Both the position numbers and the translations under genes were made by a program. Positions 40,772 through 53,800 of a stretch of DNA of 64,000 nucleotides are shown here, one piece after another (position 1 is the first letter of the stretch; every line of letters starts with the position of its first letter). The stretch lies in the NCBI GenBank assembly GCA_013365325.1, contig JABVXV010000251.1, positions 1 to 64,000 of the forward strand. Direction: 5' to 3'. This DNA comes from Dipetalonema caudispina (lineage: Eukaryota; Nematoda; Chromadorea; Rhabditida; Onchocercidae). The notes beneath the pieces were generated by a model. It was not told the DNA's origin, did not search any database, and saw nothing but the letters and a program-made list of their open reading frames with translations.

Positions 40772-43700
40772 ATGTTAATAACATATTTATCGCATATCAT
40801 GTTGGCACATACAATATTTATAACTCATCAAGTTACCTCGCGCTGTTATTCATGCGCTGGAACGTGTTATAGTGAACCGTGCAACTGTCAGGTTAGTATT
40901 TATCTGTCGTCATTTTTTTGGAAATTTATTAACGATTTAAATTGAATAAAGCGTGCTAAATCCTTTACTGTATCGTTTCACTTGAATTTGTATGTATTTT
41001 GAGACTTCTTGGCTGTTATGGCTCTGAAAAACTATTCATTTATCATTTCACAACTTTTTTGAAGTGTGATTCCTACAATACTTTTTATGTCTATGCCAAT
41101 ATTCATTCCTATAATAAACTTGCTTTGAAAAGAAAGTTATGGTTTGACCAGTTTGACCAAGTTATTGTGGACTTTGAGAAATTAAAATCAGACAAATTTC
41201 ATTTTCTCATTTCTTAGATGGGTTCCTGCGAGTCAGATTACTGTTTTATTGAACGTAAGCCAACCGATGAGAGAGATCATTATCGGATCACCAAAGGATG
41301 CATCAAGAGGCCATCTCGTACCCATATGGGTTGCGATTACGATCGTTTTCAGGATCATATTTTGTGCATTTGTAGAGGTAATTATGTAAATTTCTGCTTA
41401 TCTTTAAAAAAACAAAATTTTGCCTATATTTGCACCGAATTTTTATTTCCATTGAGCGGCGAATATTTGATTTCTTTTAATCAATCAGAGAGATTCTAAC
41501 GAGAATATGTAACACTTATATAAATGCTTTCCATAGAAAAATGCCAAGAAAGAATGTCTTTGATATTGTTGAAACTTCAACTTCAATAGCGATATTTCGC
41601 CATTGAAGCTTTTAGTTATTGAAATGAAAAAAGTACTGAAAGGTTCAAAAAGTGATCAAAAAAAGGAAAAAAAAAATGGAAAGAACGGAAATCGAAACTA
41701 TAGCCAATATTTTGACTGCCGGCTTTGCTCTCTCATTTCGCTTTATTCTTCGTTTTTCTTTTGTTAACAGAATGAAAGGATTCCTATGAAGTGATGACAT
41801 TTTGAATGGAAAAGCTAATTTGAGGGAGAAAAAAGCTGTTCGTTGATAATAGCTTTTCTTTATCACTGATTCGTAGTTACAGTATCATCGAATTCTTTCC
41901 CAGTCAGAAACGTCAGATTAAACTATAATACCAAGGCAAAGTTGACATATTTAATTCTTGTTTGGAAAAAATAAACGGGAAGATTCTCATTACGTGTCCA
42001 AATTATAATACCAATCCAATAAATATGCATTCAAGAAATCGCAAAAATGAATTATGCATAACGTAGAGGAATTTTTCAAATCAGTATTTTCACGAGAAAA
42101 ACGAATGATCCAAAAATTATTGTAAGAATTTTTAAGTGTTGATTGAAGTTTTATAGGTGAATTTTGTAATGATATGATTTATATAAGGCCGATGCATCGA
42201 CAAACTATCACATGTCGAAATTGTTCGGATCGAGAACCGGATTGTGGCAAAATATGCCGGGGACAATGGTGTCATGAGGATTCTATAACAGGTTCAAATT
42301 ACAGCTAAAATGCAAAAAATTTTTAAAAGTTTGACTTAAATTTTTTAAATAATTTATTGAATAAAAAACTATGGCGTATTGTCGTTAAAATTTTGCACAA
42401 AAATTGTACTATATCCATTTTATAACTTAATAAAACGAGCCGTGAAATTTTTGAAAAAATTAGTTAAATTCCCGGCAAATATCCTTACAGGAGCTGCTGG
42501 TTGCGGTTATGGACCTCCCTCGCTACCTTACTTTTACAAGGGACCGGAATTGTTGTATTATCGAACACGAATGTGTGTTACCATTAGCAGGTAAAATCAA
42601 ATGCTTTTCAGGACAGCAAATCGTATTTCTTATTTTGCAAGAATTATTCTTATTGTGTGAGTAAACCGTTCATTAATTTACACATCATTTGTTTTATTTA
42701 ATGGTTATTCAACTTGTTCTGTCATAAATTGATAACAACCAAAGCACCAATGCAACAGATATGCTCTTCAATCCAATAAAGTCAAAGATGAAGCAAGGAA
42801 CTTTTTTTGATTTTTGTTAAAAATGAAGTTGAAATTTAATAATTAGTAATATAATAATTAACATATCTTCCCCCTCCCTCGAAGCGTGTATTTACTAAAA
42901 TCGGCTAACTCATCTGATTTCGTATACTGGAACTGAAAATTATTTCTACAAACTCTGTGAACTTTCTATTCTAAAATTTTCTCCAATAATATAAAAAAGG
43001 AAGTTCCATTCTAGTAGTAATATCGTCGAATTCATGTATAATTAATAAATGAATTATTTCAACTGCTAACCAAATGCACAACGCTTAGACATTTTCACTG
43101 CGATATATTGCCCATCTTCGGTAACTTACCATAAGTTCCTCATTTAACGAGAATCAAAAACTGAATGGTATTTAAGCAGATAGAAATATCACTAATTGCA
43201 TTAAAGGAAAGCCTAAACATAAAAGAAGCCTTGTTTTTATCCATCAAATTATTTGTCCTTTATCTATTGCCATTTAGTAATATGTTTGTTTTTTATCAAG
43301 AAATTATTAATTTTAGAGGTTCCGGTTCTCCACGAAAACATTGCATATGCAATACTAATAACTGCAATATTGCTTATAAACGTTCTATTCCATGGAATCA
43401 ACTGGAAGGAACTACTCGAATACGATCTCTTCTTGTAAACTCGAAGTAAACCTCGAATAATCAGTTAATTAAATCTCATATATTAGATTGCTTTGGAAGA
43501 GTGTACAAGTGATAAATTTTTCATCGTTGACATGATGTCATTGTACTTTACATAACCATACTGATTGATTAGTGCTATGCTGATTTTGGCATTTTTAATT
43601 AAGAAAGAATTTTGATGCTTTTTATTACACATTAAATTTTTGTTTTCAGAGAAAGTGACTTTCCAACAGAGTTTCACAGATGTGTTAATTGTGAATTAAG

Positions 43701-44393
43701 CACGCAAGATATTAGGATGACCGCATCTTGTAAGCAAAATCAATGCACAGGACATTATTGTACCTTTGCAACGCAAAGGTTATTTCTTAGTACCAAACAA
43801 TATCGGCAGCAAAAATCCATCTTGAATGAACGTCAAGGATGCATCAATGTTACCGATAATCATCATGTTTGAATTTTATTTCTCTTAAAACTTTCTTGAA
43901 ATTGCTTCCTTTTGAAGTTCACTTCAGTAATTGTATTAGTAAGAATGTGAAATGTATCTACGATTTACCTTTTAATTTGAAAATGGATGAGAGGCAGTTG
44001 CTTGGAAACGAATAAGGAACGCGGAAAGTTTATTGATTCAAAATATATTACTTCTTGTTTCTAGGGTTTCGAACACCAACTAATTCAAAACTTTAGCATA
44101 TGCTTAAGACTTCTAAAACTATAGGTTTCCCGCAATCTTGTGAAAATTCTCGACAATGTTCTCGGCATTGAAAATTTTTATTTGCCATTTTTATTCAGAT
44201 CCAACTTGGTTGTTCTCATAAATGGATGAGTAATGAGGAAGAAGAATTATATTGTGCATGTATTGGTAATCACTGCAATCGTGATCTGGCAACAGCAAGT
44301 CTTAACAAAGCTGTTCGAATGACCGTAATCATTACCGAACTTATTGCTGTGATATTTATCTGTTTAATTGTCTGCCCCAGTCTACTAACTTGA
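40772..44393 (+). CDS. Secreted or membrane-anchored protein with three Ly6/uPAR-type domains
   Basis: Seven in-frame exons: 40772-40891, 41218-41377, 42157-42291, 42491-42590, 43317-43445, 43650-43866 and 44199-44393, giving 351 residues. The N terminus MLITYLSHIMLAHTIFI is a signal peptide. Three cysteine-rich units follow, each opening C-x-x-C and closing with the three-finger signature CxCxxxxCN: ILCICRGEFCND (unit 1), HCICNTNNCN (unit 2) and YCACIGNHCN (unit 3). Unit 1 starts RCYSCAGTC, unit 2 ITCRNCSD and unit 3 RCVNCEL. A hydrophobic C terminus (TVIITELIAVIFICLIVC) ends five residues before the stop, so the protein is either single-pass or GPI-anchored. Ly6/uPAR domains usually act as extracellular ligand or receptor modules; the partner here is unknown. 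In unit 1 the boundary between units falls at an intron, but exons do not map one-to-one to domains. Weakest junction: the GTTTGA donor after 43866. Confidence 0.82.
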
Positions 44394-46299
44394 TTTGCCA
44401 ACAAAAAGTTGTTTATTACTTGTAAATGCTGATCTCAGCTGGTTTCTATGTTCGAATTCAATTCTATTCGAAATCGATTTCAAATTATAAATTTATTGAA
44501 GTTTTAAGTTCGGCGAAACAAACTTGCATGCTCAAGTGTGATCACATATCCTCGGATGACGTATGAAGTACGACCTTAAATCAATAGCTATCCGAATTAT
44601 TGGAAGAATAAATCTATACCATTTAGACTTTTGAAACAATAAATCTCGACGGCCGACAATTATAATATAGTTTTTTCTTCTTCCTGAATGCTAGTAGCGT
44701 CAACAGATTACTTCTGACTGCAAATTCTAGCACAGATTTAATCAAAAAATTAATCTAAGCTCTAATCAGAACTCATTTAATTACTCAGTAAAGCTATCTA
44801 ATTGAAATCAGGAGAAATATTTTATTTTTGTGCAAAGCTTTTAGTTTACAACAGTTATTTAACGAGTCTCTTCCACTGCAACAAAACCCTGCAATGCAAT
44901 TTGTATTTTCTCTTTTCAAATCTAGTAAGGAATGAAATTTGACCTTTAGAATGAATATTCAAAAATGAGTGGTATAAAACACATCTAATTGGCGCTGCGA
45001 GAACATTATGATTACGATTTTTTCAAAATTCTAAGATGTCAGACTTCAGCCTCATCTATCTCCCTTAGTGTTCTCGAATCGGCTCATTTTTCTAATTTGT
45101 AATTCACTCATAAACATAAACAATGTAATTAAAACTTTCAAAGTTAACGAAGGATCAAAATCGCACATCAACTAATGTAATTTACCACCAAACCTTTTCA
45201 GTTTTTAATCAATCTTTGTTTATTGGATAAATTAAAGTGCGCGATTCGACCTTTAGATTATAAGTGACAATGTCGCATAATTGCAGGAATTTTGAGTACT
45301 TCTAAAGGATTTCCACAGATGTTTCATAAAAGTCGATTCATAATTTCGCTCTTTGTGGATCAAAATATCTGTCAACAAAACGAGGAAAAACTTAAATTGT
45401 CGCCAATATATTTTATATGCAGGATGTTACTTCTATTACTATTCTACTTTCGACATCTCGAGAAATCTGAAATATAAGCAAGTTTCAGTATTATATTACA
45501 CTACTGCATGATCCTAAATAAAGCATTATAGAAGCATATTATTAAAGCAGGAAATAATATATATGACCACAGACATTACATTATGCAGCATAAATAGTAA
45601 ATGCTTTAAATGTCCCACAAATCGCCTTATTTACAGGTATAACAGAAAGATTAAATTCTACATCTTTCAATAAAGCTCCCAAATTTCACCCGCACGAAAC
45701 ACTAACCTTTCTGCCTATATGGGATATCATTTTCGCAGAAAACAGCATCAAAACACAAAATAGAATTAACAAGCGCATTCAACAATGAAACGAGTACTAA
45801 TTTAGATACAAATGAGAAGTCAGAAAAATTATTAAATTAAAATCTAAAGTATGAATTCACTTACACTTATCAGTAGCTGATGGTGGGTGCTTAGATTGCG
45901 ACTTTTTTCCGGAAAAGAAAGAAAAATGAGGAAGGAAAAAGAGTGAAAAAGTAATGAAGGAACATGATAAAGCCGGAAATAAATGTAGATTAAAGGTAAT
46001 AAAGATAAGATTTCGAATTTTATTTCACCTAAACAGGAAAGAGATGTGGTAATGTATAGGACATCGTGGAAGCCTCGAATTCCAATATATTTCGCTGATT
46101 AATTCTAACATTGGTAGCTACATAAATGTTTGAGGTTAAAATAGACGGGTTGCAATGAATTAATGGGAATATCGATGAGCAGAAGGTTCAAGTTTGCCTT
46201 TAAAAGTGAATATCGCTAGTTGAAAAAAGAATTTAGGATTGAAAGCAAAAGAAATCATCATATGAAATCAATTTTGTGCAGTTATCCAGACATGCGGAA
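44394..46299. other. Intergenic, about 1.9 kb, no supported gene
   Basis: It carries the 3' end of the Ly6-domain gene and the upstream region of the next plus-strand gene. A short minus-strand frame ending in a GTTAGT donor near 45700-45745 begins MISHIGRK but has no partner exon that I can find. Confidence 0.5.
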
Positions 46300-48505
46300 A
46301 TGAACCTGCAACTCCGCGCTTCAGTTATATGTATATCATGTATATATATATATATATATATTCCACGATCTAATCATTCAATATCACTAGAAAGCATCCC
46401 AAAGGAACTCGTGAACAGCAGCGAACGGCTGCAAGCAAACCGTAAGTTGAGACATGGGATGACTGAAATGTCACTAGTTCGTTAGATACTAATGTTGGAA
46501 AATTATACAATTCCGCCGGAACTTGGAAGAAACATCCCTTCCAGAAGTTTTCGAAAATATAGTGAGTTTATAAAAATTTATCGGAACATGCTCGCTTCCA
46601 TTTAACTCAGCTTTCAATTCTTCCATCTAACTTTCAAAAAATAATCAACAATATAAATTAAATCACCATATTCATTTTAATTTAAATCCTACATATCAAA
46701 TGAGATTTAGATCATCTTACATCATCCATCTCTTTAATATTTCAGTGTCCACAGTTAACTTTTTCTCAGTTAACTCGATCTACTCATTGTTGCATTTACA
46801 CAGTATTTCGCCGATCCCCCACGGAAATGGGATAAAATCCTCGAAGGATGAAATCATTCTTGCTCGAATTTAGCTAATTGATGACAAATTATATTTACAA
46901 GTTCAATCATTTACAAGAAATTGCACATGACTTCAGATTGCAGAACGCTAAAATATTTCAGGTAATTAAATAACATATGAATATTTGAAACTTTTTTGTT
47001 GTCAAAAATGAAAAAAAAGATATAAAGCACTGCATATGGATGAAACTGAGCAAAAATAATGGATAAACGAAATAAGCAAATAACAAATAACACAAAGGAA
47101 AAGATTATTATAAACTATCTCAAATTATTTGCAAAAATGAAGGCGGGAATTGGCAAAATGACCAAAACTAACAAGCATGAATAATTGCTAGTTTGATGGT
47201 TTGTAACATACTTTTAAGGTAAATATCTTAGTACCAGAAAACAATATATCAGTTAACGATATCCAACTCTTACCCTTTAGAAAAAGTTCCCGAACTCGAT
47301 CTACATGTGACTATATATATATATATATATACGTATATGTCTATGTTATCCTCACATTTTTCTATATATATATATATGTATAGAAAGATGTAAGGATAAC
47401 TTAGACGGAAATCTATCAAGCATAACTCCTACAAATCCCGCTTTCTTATTTGTCCTAACGAAAGCATTGTGTTTTAGAATCGCAGCAGGAATTTCAAAAA
47501 ACTTTAAATACATTGCAATATTTAAAGCAAAGACACATTCCTCATCAAATGATACTCAGTACTGATGATGGCATTTCAGGTAAATTATTCAGAAAATACT
47601 CAATTACAATTGAGTACTAAAAATATGAAAATGCCAGATAAATGTCACATCGCCTCCCATCTGGACAACACTCATAACGTTAATGATGCAAAATGAGGTT
47701 AAGAAATTCAAAACAACATTAGTTCTAAAATACTGAAAAATAAATGAACCATAATTTCGTCAACAGAAAAAAATCAATTGTCTTCAAAAGTAGTTGCTAA
47801 ATCACTGCCTTCCTCGATGTTTCATCGTCCATGACCGAAATATGAATATACTTGCCAGACATAAATCTTTAGAAGAAAATAATAAAAAAAATGACACCTA
47901 CTTATCTACCGATAAAAGGAATTAATGAAACGCATATAATCTGCCATCTTCTATATCTGAATATCACAATCACTATGCCGACTATCATCTCAACATGAAG
48001 ATAAAATAAACAAGCACCTTTCTTTTGTTCTTGATATCAAAATTTTCATTAATTGGAAACTATCATTAATTGAAATTTTCCTAGAAAATGCAAAATTTCA
48101 GGCAATTTTGTTTTCTTTTGCAAACGCTCAACCAGCTAGTTATAGAAAAGACATAAAGAAGATTATAAGGAATGAAGCAGCAAATGAGTTAATTTCTTTA
48201 ATAATAATTAGACATGGCTCCTAGTGTTCACACTCCCCATCAACAACGTTATAGGAATGGGGCTAGGAATCAATTAGATCAATATCCGTCATATGCATAT
48301 CGACTTTTTCAAGACAGATATAAAGTCACTGGAGATGGAATTGATGGAAGAGAAGAACAAAAAATGCAAACCAGTATAAATATACAAAAGATCCAAAAAT
48401 CTAGGCGCACTACAGGCATTGGAATCTATATAAAAGCATTGTTGACATAATATTATTACAGCAGCGCAAAATTTAAAGGCAAAAAAATTGGCTCCAGCAA
48501 GCTGA
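46300..48505 (+). CDS. Unrecognised small protein with a Gln-rich helical segment (5' end uncertain)
   Basis: Three to four exons share phase: ?-46441, 47478-47579, 48212-48373 and 48462-48505. The ATG at 46300 is open, but its frame runs through a (TA)n tract, which is suspicious; exon 1 may instead begin after CACTAG at 46390 with an unseen upstream exon. Encoded segments read ESIPKELVNSSERLQAN, then QSQQEFQKTLNTLQYLKQR (amphipathic, coiled-coil-like), then MILSTDDGIS, and a Tyr/Arg/Gln-rich part starting MAPSVHTPHQQRYRNG. The last exon can either read through to a stop at 48450 or splice at 48373 to a short exon ending KAKKLAPAS. From the 46300 start this gives 149-160 residues. No known domain is recognised. 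Its 3' end is tail-to-tail with LAMTOR1, 225-280 bp away. Confidence 0.4.
46341..46362. repeat. (TA)n dinucleotide run
   Basis: About ten TA units sit in or next to the putative first exon of the 46300 gene. They are the main reason for doubting that exon's start. Confidence 0.9.
47310..47332. repeat. (TA)n dinucleotide run
   Basis: About ten TA units lie immediately upstream of the 47340 hairpin, inside the same intron. Confidence 0.9.
47340..47405 (+). repeat. Long imperfect inverted repeat, miRNA-precursor-like hairpin
   Basis: Two 27-nt arms (47340-47366 and 47379-47405) pair at 24 of 27 positions around a 12-nt TA-rich loop. One of the three mismatches is a possible G-U wobble if transcribed on the plus strand. 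The element sits in the intron upstream of the 47478 exon, in the host gene's sense orientation. Size and arm length fit a microRNA precursor, but a small inverted-repeat transposon remnant would look the same. No expression evidence is available here. Confidence 0.5.
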
Positions 48506-48729
48506 CATTATTGAAGAGTAAATAATTTAAAATTCAAATTAACGAAAGTGATGAGAGAGTAAAAAAATGTCCATAGAGATTTTTTTTCCTTTAAAGCCCA
48601 TTAACTATTATTTTTTCAACGATCCTAAGGATCACAGGAAAATAAATAAATTAAAGTCAAATCCTCCAAGCATTTGAAAACCAATCAAAATCTGAAGAGA
48701 GTTTCCTTCACTATTTAGTTCATACCAAA

Positions 48730-50899
48730 TTATTCATCCAAAAAAGTCATGTGAATGAGGATATCCTGTCTGTGTTCAATTTGAATACCATTTACCATTG
48801 CAGCGGATATATTCCCGGCAAACTCTCGTAAATCAGAATGCATTGTGAAAGTTCGTGCTGGTCGTTGCAACACCTCAATCACTCGTTGTCCAACATCGAA
48901 TAAGAGACACAAATCTATAATGATGGATCAATGGCTAAGCCTTACTGCAGTAATCGATTTCAGATATCTTCCCTAAAGTAGTGATATATTTTGAATTTAG
49001 AAAAAACAAATCTAAAATTGAACCAAAATTGTAGAAACTGAATGAGCAAAAGCTCCGTGTGGAAAGCAGAAAGAAAGTAAGGAGCTGATCACTTTCTTCG
49101 AGGAAAAAGGAAGAAAAAAATTGCGGAAAAAAAATTTGGAACGAAAGAGGCAACAGGTAAAACTTTGTATTTTTAAACGAAACTAAGAACAATCTTCATG
49201 TACCATATAATAGAACAACTTAATAGCCTTTTTCATTTCCTCTCCTCATTTTTCACTGCATTAATAGGTAAATTTATAAAAGAAACCATCTTCTGGAATC
49301 GCATTAAAAGTATGCTTCCGAACTCGTAAATCATGTTGTCTGATTGCATCATTATATCTTTGGGCTTTCGATAAGTCTTCTTTATAGGACGTTGTAGTAC
49401 CATCCATATTAGCAACATCTATTATATTCTGAAAGAAATCAGTAACACATATTTGTTTTTCTTGTGTTCCATTACTGGTTGTTTATTTTTTTTTATAGAA
49501 TGTCAATCGCCATTTAACTGAAAACGATGTCATTCAAGAAATATTAAACGTAATCTAAGCCTAAACAAAAATCCAAAGAGATGGAACGCCTTTGTGAAAT
49601 TTCTTTTAATATTAAAAATATGTATCAAATAGTCGCTATTGCAAACTGTAGGAGCTTACAATGCTTCTCATACTACTGCTACTGGTCTGGCAACGTAATA
49701 GTGTTAACTTGATAGTTATGTTTACATTATTTTAGCAGATCCATGAATTAGTGAACCTAGTATGCCAACAAAAGTAAATATAATCCATAATTCCCTTCCG
49801 ATACTTTAATCCAAATAATGATAAAATAGTGATATCGTGGATTGCTTTAAGGACACTTGATGTTTGGCACATCAAGTGTGCAGTTTTGTGGTACTTTTGG
49901 TATTCTTCTAATCTCTAATCCTCTCCAGATTAAAATCCTTTTTTGAAACAATTCCAGAAGATGGAGTTCTCTTATTTCAGTACAGTCCAAAGTTCTAAAA
50001 ACTGAATGAAAACGAAATTACTGAATAAATGCTTCTATAATTAAAAGTGTTACTTGTTGTGTAGCTTCCAAAATTTGATTTAATAATTCATCTTCATCGC
50101 TGCCTTGGCGAACATTACCAGGACCATTGGATGTGGTACGAGGTGTTATAACTTCCGTATCGTTCACCCAGAAACGACTAGCTGAATCACAAGGTCTGAA
50201 AATAGAAGACAACTTCTAAATACATGCAAATGTCTAAAGATGAATCTAAAATTAAATATTTGGACGATACGTTTCCTCAACAAATAGCAATATAAAATAA
50301 TTTTCTACAGATGGTGATCGTTAAGCCTCTAAAGTTTTTGTGGAAAAAGCCATTCTTCGATAATACCACAAAAGAAATAGGAAACTTGGATCACCATATC
50401 TCCTTTCTACTTTCCTATCAAACCAGAAACTTGGCATTACAAAACTAATTAATTTCTCCTATTTTAATCTTTATTAAGTTTTAACTGAGACTCTGATCCA
50501 TGTTTTTTGAACCAATGCATTATTGGAAATAAATAAATAAATACGACAGAATGGTTTTCATCTTGTAAAAAGCATTCTATGTTACATGAATTTGTATGAT
50601 CCCCTAACAAACAGAATAACCCAAATAACTATTCAATAAATACAAGAAATACCTTGAAATACAGTTTTTACAGTAAAGGAACAAATAAAGAACAGTATAT
50701 CTGCATGCGATTATCCTAATGCTTGAACTTTACAATTTTTTTCGTAATACTAAATATTTGAGATGAGACAACAGAAGGATCAGAAGCAAACTAACCCAGC
50801 TGTTGCGAAATGACCACCAACGGTATCGTTTATTAACGGCCCTTCATCATCACTAGATTCTCCATTACAACAACAAAGTGACTGCAATATCGAATACAT
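48730..50899 (-). CDS. LAMTOR1-like: LAMTOR1 / p18, Ragulator complex subunit
   Basis: Four in-frame exons: 50899-50796, 50195-50054, 49428-49287 and 48914-48730, about 190 residues (human 161). LAMTOR1 anchors Ragulator on late endosomes/lysosomes, where it recruits Rag GTPases and mTORC1. Family evidence: a Cys cluster (LCCCNGESSDDEGPLIND) like the acylated N terminus of p18, then SDEDELLNQILEATQQ followed directly by NIIDVANMDG and DLSKAQRYNDAIRQ, matching the p18 core (LLSSILAKTASNIIDV, then a YMDRARQY-type helix). The tail from AIPEDD to HMTFLDE fits the C-terminal helices. Odd point: the only in-frame ATG before the Cys cluster gives MYSILQSLCCC, without the usual Met-Gly for myristoylation. 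A separate Met-Gly microexon may be missed upstream. An insertion between the Cys cluster and the core makes it longer than human. Confidence 0.85.
49853..49879. repeat. Short perfect hairpin in a LAMTOR1 intron
   Basis: Ten-base arms ACACTTGATG and CATCAAGTGT flank a 7-nt loop. It is short enough to be chance. Confidence 0.7.
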
Positions 50900-53800
50900 A
50901 AAGAAGAATCAAGAATCTGAAACTGAATTCAATTACCACCTCTGAAAATTCAATCAAACATTTGTTTTAAAAGACAACAAAAATTATCGGATGATTCAAC
51001 CACCGGCACTAAGAATATATAATCCCCAATATCCATCTGTAAAATCTTGGTTGCCGAAGAGGGAATCTTGCCATTTAAAGCACTGGAGAATGAATCCTAC
51101 AGTCCATCAAGTCTTCCAGTAAATCCTGTAATATTACAGGACAAATCCCAAACTATCACAAGGAAAGTGCATCAATTAGTCCATCACCATGCTTTATCTC
51201 TTGCCCATGATTAATTCGATCAAAGCAATTTTTTCCAGCGTCAAGCTCACTATCTAGTCTCTTTGCAACACTCCATTTCCAGATCACTTGTTTCAGATAT
51301 CTTTAATTAATAAACAGTTACTGTCTCCGAATTCCAACTAATGGTTGGTCACTATTTCCGGATCATCCTTTATGCCTTCTAAATATTATTCATCTGTTTA
51401 GTTCAGAAACTGAAAACCACCATGAATCTAACACCCCGGGAATCAGCAAAGATACCTACCCCACCCACCTGCCAACCACTTTACCACCTCTTCTCCCGCC
51501 TACCGGTGGTAGTAGAACGATGGACGAAATGAAATTTTGCATTCCAGCAGAATTGATCCTTTGACTTCGTCGTTATTATTTGAGTAAGGCTGGAATTGAA
51601 TGCTGTAGGAAATTGGCAGCATTTCAACATTTTAATTTTTTTTAAATATTTAGAACGCTTCGGGATTAATTAACTGTTCGTCATCATTAATAGATAAATT
51701 CGTAAATAAAATAGTTGATTTTGAATTAACCCGAAAAATGCCAAAAAGGAAAAATAGAAATCTGATTTCAAAACCTTCCTTCTTTCCTTCCCTTTTATTT
51801 TGTTTTGTTTTCTTCTTGAATTTAAGTAGTAAATCGAATTAGGTAAAAGTAAGCAAAAGGATTGAAACATATGAAGATTTTCATATTCCAGCAGATTAGT
51901 TTTTCATCTTTTTCCATAGAAAGGAATCATCATTTCATAATTATGAAAAGTTGATATGTTGTAAAAAAGAACAGCTGTTTCTTAGATATCGACGGTTAGT
52001 TATCGCAATTGATTTTTCCTCTTCTCGGCCCTTCTGTCTTCTCTCTTCTGCCGTGTCCGATATTTCCGCACCACAACTCGATAAACAAACAAACCAATAA
52101 TCATCATCACCGTCACCATCACCTCCATCCATTTACACCACTATTATTACCCTGAGAGAGTTTGATCCTCTTCTTTTCCTTCTTTTCCTCTTTCCTCTTC
52201 ATAACATTATTATGCATCACTTCTCCTTCTCCTTTTTATTTCGTAGCCAAATTTCAATTCATCATTTATTGCTTTGTATTTATGTTCTATAAAGTGAAGT
52301 AAATCAATAAATTTGCTATTTGTTCCTTTCACTTTTTCCTTCTCTCCCAATTTGAATTTTATCAATTTCATTGCAATATGTAACTTTTCAACTTTTTACA
52401 ACTCTTCTTTGTAATGATTGTATCACTCATTCCTAGGTAAACGAGTACTTTCGTTTGCTATTGGTCGCATACAAAGTTTGATGATTGAGAAAGTAAGCAA
52501 AAATTCGTGTCATTTTTGTCACCTTTTACTGTCCATTCTATTTTGACCTATTATATTTGCAAGACAATTAATTTATTGATACCTTTCTTTCATATGTTAC
52601 GTCCACAGTTTGTTTTTCTTCGGATAGTTTGTTTTTTCTTCGCTCAAATTCCTTCTCTTTCCTTATTTTTTTCGGTTAATATTTAATCAGTTTTTTCAAT
52701 ATATGCAAAACTAGTACGTACATCCCAGTGATATTTCGCATTTTAGATCAGTCATAAATAATTGTTTAATCAGAATTAATCATTTGGTGGATAGTTCATT
52801 AATCGTAATTCTACTAGTATAATCATTAGCACTCATTATTTTTTTCCATCGTTTATTTATCCGCAATATTACTTCTGGCCATAAATTATTACTACTAATT
52901 ACCATTCTACTGATCACAAAATTATTGTTTTACAGATATTATCACTTTATTTGTCGTTATTATTTATCCCAATTATTGGTTAAATATCATTTTAAGCCGC
53001 GCTTTAACTTCCTCCTTCTTCACGTTGAATAAACTTATTCTTAAAATATATTTCATTGTTTTCGTAATTTTTACATATCCAACCATCTAAAATATTTGGC
53101 ATTAACCAGTGATAAAGCCAGAAATTACATCCAAGAGAAGAAGAAAATAGTCAAAATAGTCCAGCAAAAGTAAGCAGCCAGTAACAAGCCATTTAATTAA
53201 TTTTAAATATTGGAACAGACCACTTAAACGGTTGAATTAGAACAAAGAAACGAATCACAATAATTAGTAAGTGGAATAACAAAGAGACAAATCATTTAAA
53301 GTGAAACTTTTAAATGTTAAATGTTCTAACAAAAGGATGTATTAAATTAAATGTTCGAACAATAAGGCTGTTAGTAGGATCTTATCGTGCCTACTTTTCC
53401 ACTCTATCCTCTCAGGTCTTTTTGCACAACTGTTGGTAAAATAAAGTTTTGTAAGCATAAAAGCATTTAGTAGCAGTAGCATACAACATTTATCTTATTT
53501 ATGAATTACAATTTCTAATATATTTTATAGTTGGAAATTCGATTCTCAATGGATTTCAGTTCTCCTTTTGCTAATTAGCGAAATAGTCTTTCAAATAGAA
53601 AGTAAACTATCCTTCCTAATTAATTATTAATTGCTGTATGTTTTCATTGCCTGTAATAGGTTTGATTTAAAATTTTTAAAACTTTTCCCACGAGTGATTT
53701 CGAGATATTGTGTTTTTACTTTGAAAATAAACTACCATCACGCTGATTTCCTTTTCTCATCGTTGAGATATCAATCAGGTATTGTTTCCGAACTTGGCAG

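Noticed and set aside
44050..44085. TTCGAAAC-like motif as a tRNA T-arm
   Set aside because: The flanking bases do not pair as a 5-bp T stem, and no acceptor or anticodon arms can be drawn.
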